From contig OX465598.1 of the NCBI GenBank assembly GCA_950022295.1, positions 5,270,001-5,334,000 of the forward strand: 64,000 bases of DNA, given 5' to 3'. Positions 1-10,646 of this stretch are shown one piece after another; the stretch's first letter is position 1, and each line of letters opens with the position of its first letter. This stretch comes from Bromus sterilis (taxonomy: Eukaryota > Streptophyta > Magnoliopsida > Poales > Poaceae). A model generated the notes under the pieces. It made no database searches. It was given only the letters and a program-made list of their open reading frames with translations, and had not been told where the DNA came from. A program made the translations under genes and the position numbers.

Positions 1-316
1 AATATGGGATTACTTCCAAACCTCTAGCGACAACCTACCCCAGCCTTTTCTCAGACTCCACAAGAATCATTATCCTAGTCTCAGAGGTCGAGGTCCTGCA
101 AGATGGGTTGCTTACTAACCTTTGAAATCACCCTACTAATGTTGTTTTGGGAGAGCTCGAGGATGATGTGTTAGAGTGAAATAAATATTATAAAAAATGC
201 GGAGAAACAATAAAATAAAATAACAGATAAAAAATTAATTAGGGTGAAAATTCAAGATGTTATACACGGACTCAGACGCAGTGGGTCATACTGCTAGGCA
301 GCGGAGGCGTTTTTTC

Positions 317-1117
317 TTACCAACAATTCAGCCGGTTGATCAAACGGACTAGTGGGGCGCGTCCTGGTCTTGGGATTGCTGGCGGGTGGTCCCTTTGCGT
401 GAAGGTGATGCTGACCTCCGAGTCGCATAGGTAGTAAGGTTCCTTTACTGCCGTGTCCATGTAAGTTTGGAGGGTGCTTGTTTCTTCTTTCTTTTTAGAC
501 GGACGCCCTTCTTGGATCATGTATACCCGTCCACGAGCTGGCGGGTAGGTCTCCTCTTTGTTGACTGTTGGTGCTGGGACCGCTTCTTGGTTCTGTTTTG
601 CTCTGCTCTGCATGTCTTTCCTGTGTTCTTTCGAGAGTTCGCTGAAGACTCGGCGGTCTCCGAGGGTATGGCTTGCTCTGAGCCGTCCTTGCTGCTCTTG
701 GGGCGTGAGGGTGTTCGAATTTTCGTGTTGCTGTCGTTTGTTCTTTGTGGGTCGATTACCGATGACTCGATACGTCTGCGAGTGATTACTCGAGCGGGAG
801 TGGTACCTGGGGTCCATCTCGACTCCGTTGTGGATGCAGAAGTCTCGAATTTTCTTGGCGAGGTCGTGCGGCTCATTGGGGAGGTCGCAGCGCTCTGCTC
901 TGCGGCGGGTGGTATGGTTATTGCCAGGAGTCACCGCCTCGTCGAGTGCTTGGTCGAGAGAAATTTTGATGTTGAATTCTGACGTCCTAGCTGATGTTGT
1001 CCTTGATTTTGTAGCTGCTGACCGAGCTCGGTTTGTGGATCGGCGAGTGGTTCGCCGCTTGATGTAGTTTTGAAAACCGTCGAAGACTTGCTTGATCCGC
1101 GTGTCATTCGAGTGCAT
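317..1117 (-). pseudogene. Ty3/gypsy retrotransposon gag fragment, start of protease region
   Basis: An open frame of 266 codons on the minus strand reads like the end of a grass Ty3/gypsy gag polyprotein. Near its carboxyl end it has a stretch with RVYMIQEGRPSKKK followed about 40 residues later by ITFTQRDHPPAIPRPGRAPL. In intact elements this spacing marks the join between gag and the aspartic protease, where the polyprotein continues toward the catalytic DSG motif. Here the frame ends about 12 residues later, so protease, reverse transcriptase and integrase are missing. The upstream part is rich in Arg, Thr and Ser, as in gag linkers. No LTRs were found around it. I read it as a truncated, non-mobile remnant. 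Confidence 0.6.
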
Positions 1118-2386
1118 TCGAACGTGGGGTTGGAAGGCTTGCGGTGAAGTTAAAGTTTTCGAGTAGATCGATTATTGGTTGGTCAAGGTGACAAATTAGA
1201 CTGCACCTGGGCCCAAGTTGACAAGAGGCAAAATCGTCAAGGTGCAAGGAAACAGATTCAACAGTCACGTCCGATTCTTCTAACAAAAAACAGTCACGTC
1301 CGATGCTAATCTAACGGTGTTGATTGGTTCACCGCCTGCTCCGGGCAGCCTCTCCCCACTGCCGCCGCCGCCGCCGCTACTGCTACCCCTCCCTCCAAGG
1401 CCACGGCCCTCCCCCAAATCGAAAACCTACCGACGGTGAGCGGACCAAGTGTAAGGAGGAAGACGGGAGGGCGAGTCGAACCGGAGCAAGCAAGCAGGGC
1501 GCTGGCAAGTGGACGGCCGGCCGGCCGACGGCATCTCCTCAACGGCGCCAACCTGATGCCCACTCTCCTCTTCGCCCCGTGAAGGTAGTTTGCAAGTTAC
1601 CCACCCCCTCCTGTCATCCGGCGGTAATCTCAGCAGTAACTGAAAGTGATGTAACTTATTGTACATAGTATTAAGCAGATACCAAACCAAGGATTCATCA
1701 ACATTTACCGAGTATTCTCTATCGCTAGCAAAACATGGTTTCTATATTTAGTACTCCCTCCGTTCCAAATTAGACGACTTCTATTTATACACATGTGTAG
1801 GTAGATATGTATACAGTACTTACTAGAAAATGGATCGATCCCACCTGCCACCAAATTATAGACTAACAACGGTTAGTACTATGACCATATCAATTTCAAT
1901 CAGACAAGTGGAACTCGTACTACTATTCTTGAACAATCTACCTTTGGCCTAACTCGACAACTTGATCTTGTCGGCACACATCTAGTCTTCCATCCGGGTA
2001 CAGTCGTGCATACGATATATTTATGTCTACACACATATTGTATATGGTGTATTGACTGTCTCTGCATTTTGCTTCCTCTCAAATGACAGTTGAACTTTCT
2101 TTGGAGGCCAACCTGTAGGAGCAATGATTGAGGATGCAGGAGCAACTTGTATTATACCTTCCGTCAATCCCCTTGTATATATCTTCAGAAGATCTGGCAT
2201 CACCAATATCATCCGCTCTCTCCCTTAGACTGTATACCTTCGTGAAGAGAAGACTGGGCAGCAAGGCTTGGGATATATCTCCAGGTAAATACCGTATCTT
2301 CTTAATTTGAACCTATCTCTGGTTAATTTTTCCTCGAAGCTTTATGTTTTACCATGGGAATGCTTCCATCTTGTTATGCTTGGTGG
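1118..2386. other. Intergenic, with a Stowaway end fragment at about 1754-1800
   Basis: No gene is supported here. A GC-rich patch (1320-1560) has open frames on both strands but no start context, splice pattern or family match. At 1752 a TA followed by CTCCCTCCGTTCC is the left end of a Stowaway miniature element; no matching right end follows, so it is a remnant. Confidence 0.5.
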
Positions 2387-2394
2387 GTTGGAAG

Positions 2395-2809
2395 CATAGT
2401 TTAAAATAGCCGGCTATTTCATTTAGCCCCAGCATTTTCAAAAGCGAAGAAAGGCTATAGCGGCTATCAATTTAGCCGTTTTCCAAAAAGAGGGAAAAAA
2501 GTAGTCATATTTCACCCAAAAAGGGGGGAATATGATACAAAACATGATTCGAGCTATAACTCATTCAACTGTTCTACCAAACAAGTATTCAACTCATAAG
2601 TAATATCGGATTAGATTGAACAGAAAGAGATAAAAACAAGAAGAGAAAAAAATTAAGAAAACAAGAAGTTAAGCTGCTAAAATAGAGGCTAATTAGGGGC
2701 TAAATAGGGCTATTGCCGTCTATTAGCGGGTTTTCTCATTTAGCCTACAAATGGCATAGCCGTAGCCGAAGGTCTCCCAAAAGGCTATAGCCGGCTATTT
2801 AAAACAGTG
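2395..2809. mobile_element. hAT-type miniature inverted-repeat element (415 bp)
   Basis: The ends are inverted repeats: the left end starts CATAGTTTAAAATAGCCGGC and the reverse complement of the right end starts CACTGTTTTAAATAGCCGGC. The element is flanked on both sides by the same 8 bases, GTTGGAAG (2387-2394 and 2810-2817), which is the target duplication length of the hAT superfamily. The inside is AT-rich, repeats the AGCCGGCTA motif, and has no coding frame, so it is non-autonomous. It lies about 420 bp upstream of the NLR start codon. Confidence 0.85.
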
Positions 2810-2817
2810 GTTGGAAG

Positions 2818-3229
2818 GCATCAAGGCATGGTGAACCATGAAACTGAAAACAATGTCATTTGCAGGTTGATGCGCATGAGCCTTGAAGACCGCGGTGTGA
2901 GGTCTGAAGACGGCTTGTAGTAATATAGTGTTGTTCCATGGGGATGCGTTGGCCTGACATAATCAACAAATTCAGGCGTACAGGCTGATGCACATGCACT
3001 CTGAAGACCGGCGCTAGCAACGACTGCGCACTATTTATCCATTCATCTCCTGCTCCTGCTGGTATTACTTGCTAGCCACAACTTACAAGCATAATTACTT
3101 TTGTACGTAATGAGTAGTATTTACTGCTACGTAGTTGGTGTGCATCAACCCAATGAATTCCTCTTGAATCCTTCAAATCCTGACATCACAGGTCGTTAAT
3201 ACAACAGCACACCTGAGGAGTAGGAGAGG
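2818..3229 (+). other. Region upstream of the NLR gene
   Basis: About 410 bp between the hAT miniature element and the NLR start codon. It must contain the 5' UTR and core promoter if the gene is expressed, but I see no convincing TATA box. Two short stretches around 2870-2900 and 2980-3010 resemble each other (GCACATGAGCC/GCACATGCACT followed by a GAAGACCG-like run). Confidence 0.35.
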
Positions 3230-6200
3230 ATGGACGTGCTCCTCAGCACGACGCAATGGGTGGTGGGCAAGGCACTCGCCCCCGTTGCCGATGGCTTGCT
3301 GAAGGCTTGGGATGCTGCCAACAACTTGGCACTTAACATTGAGGCCCTGCAGATGGAACTACTACTCGTCCAGGCCACGCTCGAAATCGCCAGCCGCAAG
3401 CAGATCGGTGGCGAGGCCATGGAGGAGCTTCTGGGGAAGTTGCGGCACTCGGCACACTGTGCCGAGGATTTGTTGGATGAGCTGGACTACTTCCGCATCC
3501 ATGACGAGCTCCATGGCACATACGACGCCATGGACCAGCATGCCAAGGGTGGTGCCCACGACCTTGCCCTCAATGCTCATCACACCTTGAAAGGTTGTTG
3601 CAAACAACTTGGTTGTGCTTGGCCACATGCTGGGAAGAGGTCACGCGACAATTCCTCAATACCAAACGCCAATCAGGCTGATGAGGAGGAGGTCAATGGA
3701 CGCTTGCCTAAGCTTGGTAAACTTCTCAGTTGCTCATCTTCTCCACATATTCACAAATATAATTATGGCCAGTCAACTCTTTGTGGTGCGCCACAGAGAG
3801 AGCATGTGGAAGAAATACCAATGTTGAGGTTTAATAGGGTTGATGTGTCTGAAAGAATGAAGCACATTGTAGAGCAAATGAAACCTGTGCGTAAAGAAGT
3901 TACCAAGATTCTGCAGTGTTGTGACCATATGACTGTCCCAGATATTGCCCAGAGTCGTCTCATCACCACTGGTCACAGTATAGAGCCAAAACTGTACGGG
4001 AGGGACAATATCATGAATACCATCATAAATGATATGACTAAGGGAAAATACCATAGAAAGGGTCTGAGTGTGCTTCCTATTGTTGGTCAAGGTGGAATAG
4101 GGAAGACAACTCTGATGCAACACATATACAGAAGCCAACAAGTTCAAAATCATTTTCAAGTACTTATTTGGGTATGTGTGTCCCTCAATTTCAATTTGAA
4201 TAAGCTGCTAGAGGAGATTAAAACAAACATCCCTCGAGCTGAAGGTGAAAAAAGCGGTAGAACCGAAGAGTTGATTGAACAGAGATTAAAATCGAAAAGG
4301 TTTTTGCTTGTACTGGATGATATATGGGAGTGTAGTAATGAGGATGACTGGGAAAGGTTATTACTTCCACTCAAAACATCAGAAGAAAATGGTAGCATGA
4401 TTGTAGTCACAACTCGGTTTCCAGCAATAGCAAAGATGGTTAGAACAACTGATCATTCAATACAGTTGGAAGGTTTAGAATCTAAATATTTCACGGAGTT
4501 ATTCCATGCATTTGTCTTTGGTGATGACCAATGTAGAAGGGATCACATCTTTTTGCTTCAGACCGGAGATAAGATAATGGTAAAACTAAAGGGATCCCCA
4601 CTTGCAGCAAAAACTGTTGGTAGATTACTGAGAAAGGATCTTAATTTGCGTCATTGGAGAAGGGTCCTAGAAAGTAAAGAATGGGAGAGGCAGACTGGTG
4701 TCAATGAAATTATGACCGCCTTGAAGCTTAGTTATGACTATCTCCCTTTCCATCTGCAACAATGCTTTACCTATTCTGCACTGTTTCCTGAAGATTTCCA
4801 TTTCAGTAGCAGCCAGCTGATCAACTTGTGGATAGGACTAGATATCTTGCAACTTGGTGCTCGAAACCAAACATTTGAAGATATAGGTGTGAGCAATTTA
4901 AAAGATTTGGTCACACATGGGTTTTTCAGAGAAGAGAAAACTAATGGTCGTTCTTATTATGTTATGCACGACCTGTTACATGATTTAGCATTGCAAGTTG
5001 CATCTCATGATTGCATTAGTTTACACAGCTCCAATGCGGGATCAATTGAAATTCAATCTTCAGTACGTCACTTGTCTATCATTATAGATGACGATACAAT
5101 GTCTCATAAAAACTTTAAGAGTCAACTGAGAAATCTGAAGACAAGATTGAAGATTAAACAGTTGCATACTTTGATGATATTTGGAAAAATGGATGAAAGC
5201 ATTGCTAACATTTTGGGTGAATTGAATAGGGAAGCAAATGCTCTTCGAGTTCTCCATTTAGTTGACATGCCGTATTCTGTGGAGTCCATGCTGCATAACT
5301 TTTCAGCACTTGTCCACCTAAGATACCTATTTCTGGGGACAAAGTATGGGAGGGAGATGCATTTACCATGTGCCATTTCTAGACTTTATCATTTAAGGAT
5401 TTTGGATCTAGGTTGGTGGTACCATTGTCGTGATTTACCCAAAGACTTGAGCAACCTTGCAAAATTGCATCATTTTTATACCCCAAGTGACGAGCTTCAT
5501 TCAAGTATTTATAATGTGGGGAATCTCAGACTCTTAGAAGAGTTGAAGGTATTTAGAGTCAATAAAGAAAGTGAAGGATTCGAACCAAAGCAACTAGAGC
5601 ATTTGACTGAATTAAGGGAGCTTGGCATCTATAACCTTGAGAATATGCAGTCGAAAGAAGAAGCAGCAAAAGCAAATTTGATAGAGAAGAACTATTTGGA
5701 GAGGTTAACATTAGATTGGGATAGTAGGCGGTCTAGTATCGAGCCTGGTGTGGAAGCAGTCGTCCTTGAGAACCTTCAGCCACATAGATATCTTCAAGAG
5801 TTGTGCATCAGAGGTCATGGATGCCATTCTTGTCCAAAATGGCTTGGGGATGAGCTTGCCGTTGATGCTCTTCAATCTCTTCATCTCGATGGTGTTTCTT
5901 GGGAATGTCTCCCACCTTTAGGGAAGATGTGTGATCTTCTTAAACTAGTATTGGAGCATATTGCCACAATAAAAGAGTTTGTAATAGAGGAAAGTTTTTG
6001 TAGGCTAATGAGGCTTGAACTTGTTGGATTGGGATGTTTTGAAAAATGGGTACTATCACATGACACTCATCATATGTTTCCTCTTTTGCAAGTACTGGTT
6101 ATTAGAGACTGCCTTAAAATCTCAGAGTTTCCATTTACAAACCACATTGCCTACCCATTATATCAAGACTGGAATATCAATTGGTTTCCTGAATTGCAAG

Positions 6201-7627
6201 AGCTTCAAATAGAGGACTGTCCAGAATTCATGTTAGTGCCTATCCCCTGGACTGAAACATTGAGTTCTGTTAAAATACGAGGTGTGAAGCTAGTACAGAT
6301 GTTTTCGTACGACTCAAAGTCATCTTCTGTGTATATTTTTGGGAAGGATGATTTGCAAAGCTTAGATCAAGTGTTAGCATTCAATAAACTAGTAGGGCTC
6401 GAGTCATTGAATCTCGTGGAGTGCCCACCTCTAGAGCTGAAGCACCTTGTGATGCTAACCTCACTGAAGAAATTGGTTGCAGAGAAGTTAGATAGTGTGG
6501 TTCTGCCAGCAGGAGGTGAAAATGATGTGGAAGTGGAATGGCAACACCCTCTTGAGCATCTTGTAGTCCAGGATTCACGCAGTGCTGCTAGTGGGAAGGA
6601 CTTGACAGAGCTTCTCACTCACCTCCCAAGGCTCTCCCAATTGGAAATCAGAAATTGTAAAAATATAACACAGCTGGCAGTGGGGGTGGATATTCAACAA
6701 ATAACATCAGATGAAGATGGTTTGTTGCTCTTGCCGGCCCATTTCTCTGACTCACTACAGGAGTTGTACATCCGATTTTGCCCAGAGCTGGTCCTGGTTG
6801 ACACCCCTTCAATTATTCTTCCTATCGGACGAGGAGGGCTCCAGGCACTTGGATCCCTCCAGAGGTTACGGATTTTTGACAGCCCAAAGTTCTTCCTGTC
6901 CACCAAGAACTCGTTTTCCTCTCCTTCCTGCTGCTGTTTTCCATCCTCCCTGCAACACCTCGAACTTAACGGTGTGGAAGGCATGCTGACGCTGGAGCCC
7001 CTCTCAAACCTGACCTCTCTCACTGAATTAATATTGAGATGTTGTGGAAAGGATCTAAGATGCAAGGGTCTGGGGCCTCTCCTTACTGCCCGGGGACAAC
7101 TCAATAGATTAATCGTCTATGACAGTCCTAAATTCTTTGCTGGATGGGATCCCAATACCATGCGGGTGCTGCAGGATGAAGGAATAGAAGAGCAGGAGGT
7201 GCATCAGCTTGCTACCCCCATGTGTTTATCCAAACTACAGAAGCTCCGGACGGATGAGGCCATGGGACTCCTTGATGTGGCCATCTGCAGCTTTTTGTCT
7301 TCCTCCCTCACCCACCTGGACCTTTCTGGGACTTGTAAGATGGAGGGCTTCACCAAGGAGCAAGAGGAAGCCCTTCACGTCCTCGGCTCTCTCCAGCAAC
7401 TCGAGTTTTCGAGATTCGACAAGCTTCAGCACCTCCCTGCAGGGTTGCACAAGCTTACCAATCTTAAGAGATTAGATGTCGAGTTATGTCCGGCGGTCCG
7501 GACACTGCCCAAGGATGGTCTTCCCAAATCACTGCAAGAGTTAGGTGTCCGCTGGTGCGGCAACAAGGAGCTAACAGAACATTGCAGGGGATTAGTGGGA
7601 ACCATCCCAAAAATCATGTTGGACTGA
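3230..7627 (+). CDS. CC-NBS-LRR disease resistance protein (NLR, RGA type)
   Basis: Single-exon gene for 1465 residues, a normal length for grass NLRs. Such proteins sense pathogen effectors in the cytoplasm and trigger cell death when the nucleotide-bound state changes. Residues 1-150 form the Rx-type coiled-coil domain, including AEDLLDELDYF. The NB-ARC domain is complete: P-loop GQGGIGKTT (286-294), an RNBS-A-like WVCVSL, kinase-2 FLLVLDDIW (358-366), RNBS-B IVVTTR (391-396), GSPLAAK in the GLPL position (455-461), RNBS-D CFTYSALFPEDF (512-523) and MHDLLHDL (579-586). The tryptophan after LDDI fits the non-TIR class. Residues from about 620 to the end are irregular leucine-rich repeats. 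No stop or frameshift is seen, so it looks functional. The ATG has the favourable context AGGATGG and no in-frame ATG lies upstream. Confidence 0.95.
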   Translation: MDVLLSTTQWVVGKALAPVADGLLKAWDAANNLALNIEALQMELLLVQATLEIASRKQIGGEAMEELLGKLRHSAHCAEDLLDELDYFRIHDELHGTYDAMDQHAKGGAHDLALNAHHTLKGCCKQLGCAWPHAGKRSRDNSSIPNANQADEEEVNGRLPKLGKLLSCSSSPHIHKYNYGQSTLCGAPQREHVEEIPMLRFNRVDVSERMKHIVEQMKPVRKEVTKILQCCDHMTVPDIAQSRLITTGHSIEPKLYGRDNIMNTIINDMTKGKYHRKGLSVLPIVGQGGIGKTTLMQHIYRSQQVQNHFQVLIWVCVSLNFNLNKLLEEIKTNIPRAEGEKSGRTEELIEQRLKSKRFLLVLDDIWECSNEDDWERLLLPLKTSEENGSMIVVTTRFPAIAKMVRTTDHSIQLEGLESKYFTELFHAFVFGDDQCRRDHIFLLQTGDKIMVKLKGSPLAAKTVGRLLRKDLNLRHWRRVLESKEWERQTGVNEIMTALKLSYDYLPFHLQQCFTYSALFPEDFHFSSSQLINLWIGLDILQLGARNQTFEDIGVSNLKDLVTHGFFREEKTNGRSYYVMHDLLHDLALQVASHDCISLHSSNAGSIEIQSSVRHLSIIIDDDTMSHKNFKSQLRNLKTRLKIKQLHTLMIFGKMDESIANILGELNREANALRVLHLVDMPYSVESMLHNFSALVHLRYLFLGTKYGREMHLPCAISRLYHLRILDLGWWYHCRDLPKDLSNLAKLHHFYTPSDELHSSIYNVGNLRLLEELKVFRVNKESEGFEPKQLEHLTELRELGIYNLENMQSKEEAAKANLIEKNYLERLTLDWDSRRSSIEPGVEAVVLENLQPHRYLQELCIRGHGCHSCPKWLGDELAVDALQSLHLDGVSWECLPPLGKMCDLLKLVLEHIATIKEFVIEESFCRLMRLELVGLGCFEKWVLSHDTHHMFPLLQVLVIRDCLKISEFPFTNHIAYPLYQDWNINWFPELQELQIEDCPEFMLVPIPWTETLSSVKIRGVKLVQMFSYDSKSSSVYIFGKDDLQSLDQVLAFNKLVGLESLNLVECPPLELKHLVMLTSLKKLVAEKLDSVVLPAGGENDVEVEWQHPLEHLVVQDSRSAASGKDLTELLTHLPRLSQLEIRNCKNITQLAVGVDIQQITSDEDGLLLLPAHFSDSLQELYIRFCPELVLVDTPSIILPIGRGGLQALGSLQRLRIFDSPKFFLSTKNSFSSPSCCCFPSSLQHLELNGVEGMLTLEPLSNLTSLTELILRCCGKDLRCKGLGPLLTARGQLNRLIVYDSPKFFAGWDPNTMRVLQDEGIEEQEVHQLATPMCLSKLQKLRTDEAMGLLDVAICSFLSSSLTHLDLSGTCKMEGFTKEQEEALHVLGSLQQLEFSRFDKLQHLPAGLHKLTNLKRLDVELCPAVRTLPKDGLPKSLQELGVRWCGNKELTEHCRGLVGTIPKIMLD

Positions 7628-9950
7628 TCCAAGGTAACATAACTATATTTGATTGCCCTTTCCCGCCTCACTTCTCTTGCATTCAATCTCATCAGTATGT
7701 GTTTCCATCTACAATGCATGCAGGCCTCTGCCTTGGAGGGGTTTTCCTTGTACATTCTTCTAGCCTTGTACAACTTAATTCTTTCCACACATGCATGGCA
7801 TTGGGATCATGTGGCCATCTTCCTTCATGTACATAAATCTGGTAAGTACATCTAAACTAAAACCTCACTCCTTCCGTACAATGCCAATTATATCAATTTC
7901 CACTTCTTAACAATTATTAGTTAGTACCTTCTGCAATTCTGCAAGTTTCTATTTTTTTCTGAATGAAAATTGCAAAAGCTGTGATGTAATCACCATTTAT
8001 TTTGGTTCTCTGTGTAGGTGTTCGTTCGTGTTCATCAGGATCAAATTTTGGCTTCTGCATATTCTGCATTTAAATTCTGGTTCTTGTCATTCATCGAGAC
8101 TTGGTAGTCTACTTGGCTAGTTTTCGGGTATTAGGATCAACTTATCAGTATGGAAAACAAATGGGACTTCCGGATCATTCTACTGATGTTAAGGTTAGCA
8201 GTTTTTTTACACACTGCTACATTGTTATCAGTGTACCAGATACTCTTTTATTCATCATTTTTGTTGGTTTGATGTGCAGGAGTTGCTATGTTTCTTCTGG
8301 TAGTTTCTGGTCACTTGTGTTTACATTTTGTCCAAAACTCATGTAGAATTGGTGGTCTACCAGGAAGGTTCATGTTTAAGGATCAAAAGATCATCACTGG
8401 CATGCTTATGGAAAACAGTGAGATTTCTGAGTTCTGCTACTAATAAGGTTTGCAGTTTTTTAAATCACTGCATTCTTCCGTTACCTGGTAGTAGTATTTT
8501 TGCATTCATTGTAACTGTTGTTGTTTAATGAAACTTAATGGCCTATAGGATCTCTACAAGAACCTTGCACACCATGTCAGCGCACTCTTGGAGCCAATTC
8601 AGATCACAACTATCACTAACTAGGTATGCCTCCATTTGCATGGAAATCAACAGTGCAGTAGTAGCAGTCTGTAAGGTAAAGCGCCTGGTCGTGTTTTGTG
8701 CAGTGTGTTATAGACTATATTGGAGGTAACGTATAACAGGCATGTGCAATTTTAATTGCAAAAGCCTGTGAGGTTTTAAGACACATGATCAAAACCTATT
8801 AAGAATTACACTTATTATGTCATTCCATATCGGTATAACATTACATATAAACTACCATTGACAAGTTTTTCATTTAGGAATTTTTCACTTGCTGTACGAT
8901 TGCTTACATCTGAATCTTGCCTGACTAGTGATGGATCTGCAAGTGCCTCACTCTTAGTGATTTTTTTTCGTATTTCTATTAGATGCAGTACTGTTGGTAG
9001 AGCTGATGCCAGTTATGATCATACTTATGTTTGTAGATCAACCTTCTTGGAAGCAAAAGGCATGGTTGATTCAGGCAGTCTTCTGCCGGTGCAACAGCCA
9101 TGAACAAATGCTTCTGCCCGGTGAATGCAGTTTCAACTGTTCAAAGTGCTGATGTACAAATGCGAAAATTAAAACACTGGCGAGTTTCCTTGGATGGTGA
9201 CGCGTTTAACAAGTCCATCGCCTTGTGATATACTTATTGACTTATTCCTCATTCTTCTCTTCCTTGGCTGCAGTGAACCAAATGCATCTTCATTCTTCAG
9301 CCTAAACTGTTCACTCCTTGATCAAGAACCGCGGCGATGAGAACGCCAATCAAGCCAATCCTGTTTACCTTCACATATATGGTGTGTGACATACTATGAT
9401 TTAGCTTTTTGTCATTTTGTATCTCGCCCTGGCAGAAAGACGACAAGTGCTTAAATACAATTTTCTGTTGGTCCCTTTGCCAGCACATGAGAGGTCCGAG
9501 GGAGGGGTGAAGTGTTCAGTGTCTGACTTCTTCAGAACGATGGAGTGTTGCTCATCCAGCAGCGGTGGCGATGGTGGAAGAGAGGCGCACCACGGCACCA
9601 GGGTGGTGGTGGATGATGAATGGCTGAAGGCTATCATCAGGAACTATCATTTAGTGCAGTTTGGCATGTTATTTTCTAAGGAGTAAACAAACAAACAGCA
9701 ATGGGGTATTTTGTATTTCTGTCTCTTATTCCTCTGTTTCTTGATCCAAAACGAAAACAGAGAAAGGAAAAAATGGGTCTTATCTTTTTAGCAGTACTAG
9801 TTTACTTGCCGTTGAAACAACTTGCAATCGGAGAGGGATTCCTTCCTTGATGAACTAATAAACATATGGCAAATGGAAGCAGTAAAAGAGATTACACATG
9901 AAGGTGCTCTAACTTATTTTATGCATCGACCTGGTGGGATGATATTTTTC
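7628..9950 (+). other. Downstream of the NLR: probable 3' UTR/introns, no coding gene seen
   Basis: AT-rich sequence with short open frames only. RGA-type NLRs often have introns in a long 3' UTR, and several GT/AG-like junctions occur here, but without transcripts none can be fixed. A frame of 89 codons at 9417-9686 has a Ser/Gly-rich, histidine-containing middle and no family resemblance; I do not call it a gene. Confidence 0.35.
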
Positions 9951-10569
9951 TTATGAGGTTTGCTCGGGGTCTTGCTCATCGCCCTTCTGCGCCTTGATGT
10001 ATTTTGTGATGGTCTCAGCAATAAGAGCAAAAGTGCTGGTACTGACAAAGGACGCGTTGCTTGTGTGTTCGTCGTCAACTTCATATTCGACCGTTGACCT
10101 TATTATAGATGTCTTATCTGCATCCCCTACAATCTCAAATCGTACCAAATACTTCAAAAATCCTACACCCAGGAAACCTCCTTCTATTGCCAGTGCCTCC
10201 TTGACAAAGTTTTCGTTGTCAACCTTGATGAACTTTTCTTTCTGGTATTCCAATCCAGGGATTCCTACCATTTGTTGATCACCAAAATTAAAATTATTAC
10301 CGGCCTGAAACTAGGATTGCTGAGTGCATATTCTAAGAGGAAAAAAGACCTTGCTGGCCGGAAGTATATGGATTCAGGTTCTAACCAGGAGGAAAGGTGA
10401 GATGCAAGACGGTTCCGACGCCACCATCTCCAACCACAACCTCGACCTTCGAGAGCACATCAGGAAGTAATTGAGGGATCAACTGGCCAAGAAGGAGGCT
10501 TCCATAGACCTCCCACACCTCGGCTGCTGGGAGGCCAGTCTTCAACTCATGGCAGAGGCTCCCTTTCAT
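9951..10569 (-). CDS. Bet v 1-fold protein, S-norcoclaurine synthase-like (PR-10/MLP superfamily)
   Basis: Two exons on the minus strand: 10386-10569 and 9951-10264, with a 121-bp GT-AG intron. Joined, they encode 165 residues, the usual length of the family. The start MKGSLCHEL, the AAEVWEVYGSLLLGQLIPQLLP helix and the glycine-rich VEVVVGDGGVGTV loop match Bet v 1 proteins. The second exon supplies the EYQKEKFIKVDNEN strand and the long carboxyl helix. The intron falls after the PPG codons, at the conserved place in the family. These proteins have a hydrophobic cavity that binds small ligands; a few catalyse norcoclaurine synthesis, but grass members lack a shown role, so the enzyme name is by similarity only. 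A TATA box lies about 70 bp upstream. The frame is intact. Confidence 0.9.
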
Positions 10570-10639
10570 TGCTTATAATTTGGAATAATCTTGCTTTTTG
10601 TGAGCTCTGTGTGGCTTGGCAACAGGCTTGCCGGTGTAC

Positions 10640-10646
10640 ATATATA
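10640..10646 (-). promoter_or_regulatory. TATA box of the Bet v 1-like gene
   Basis: TATATAT on the minus strand, 71 bp upstream of the start codon, in the right place for a plant core promoter with a short 5' UTR. Confidence 0.6.

Noticed and set aside
467..982. Plus-strand frame of 171 codons
   Set aside because: It is antisense to the gypsy gag fragment and has no family pattern.
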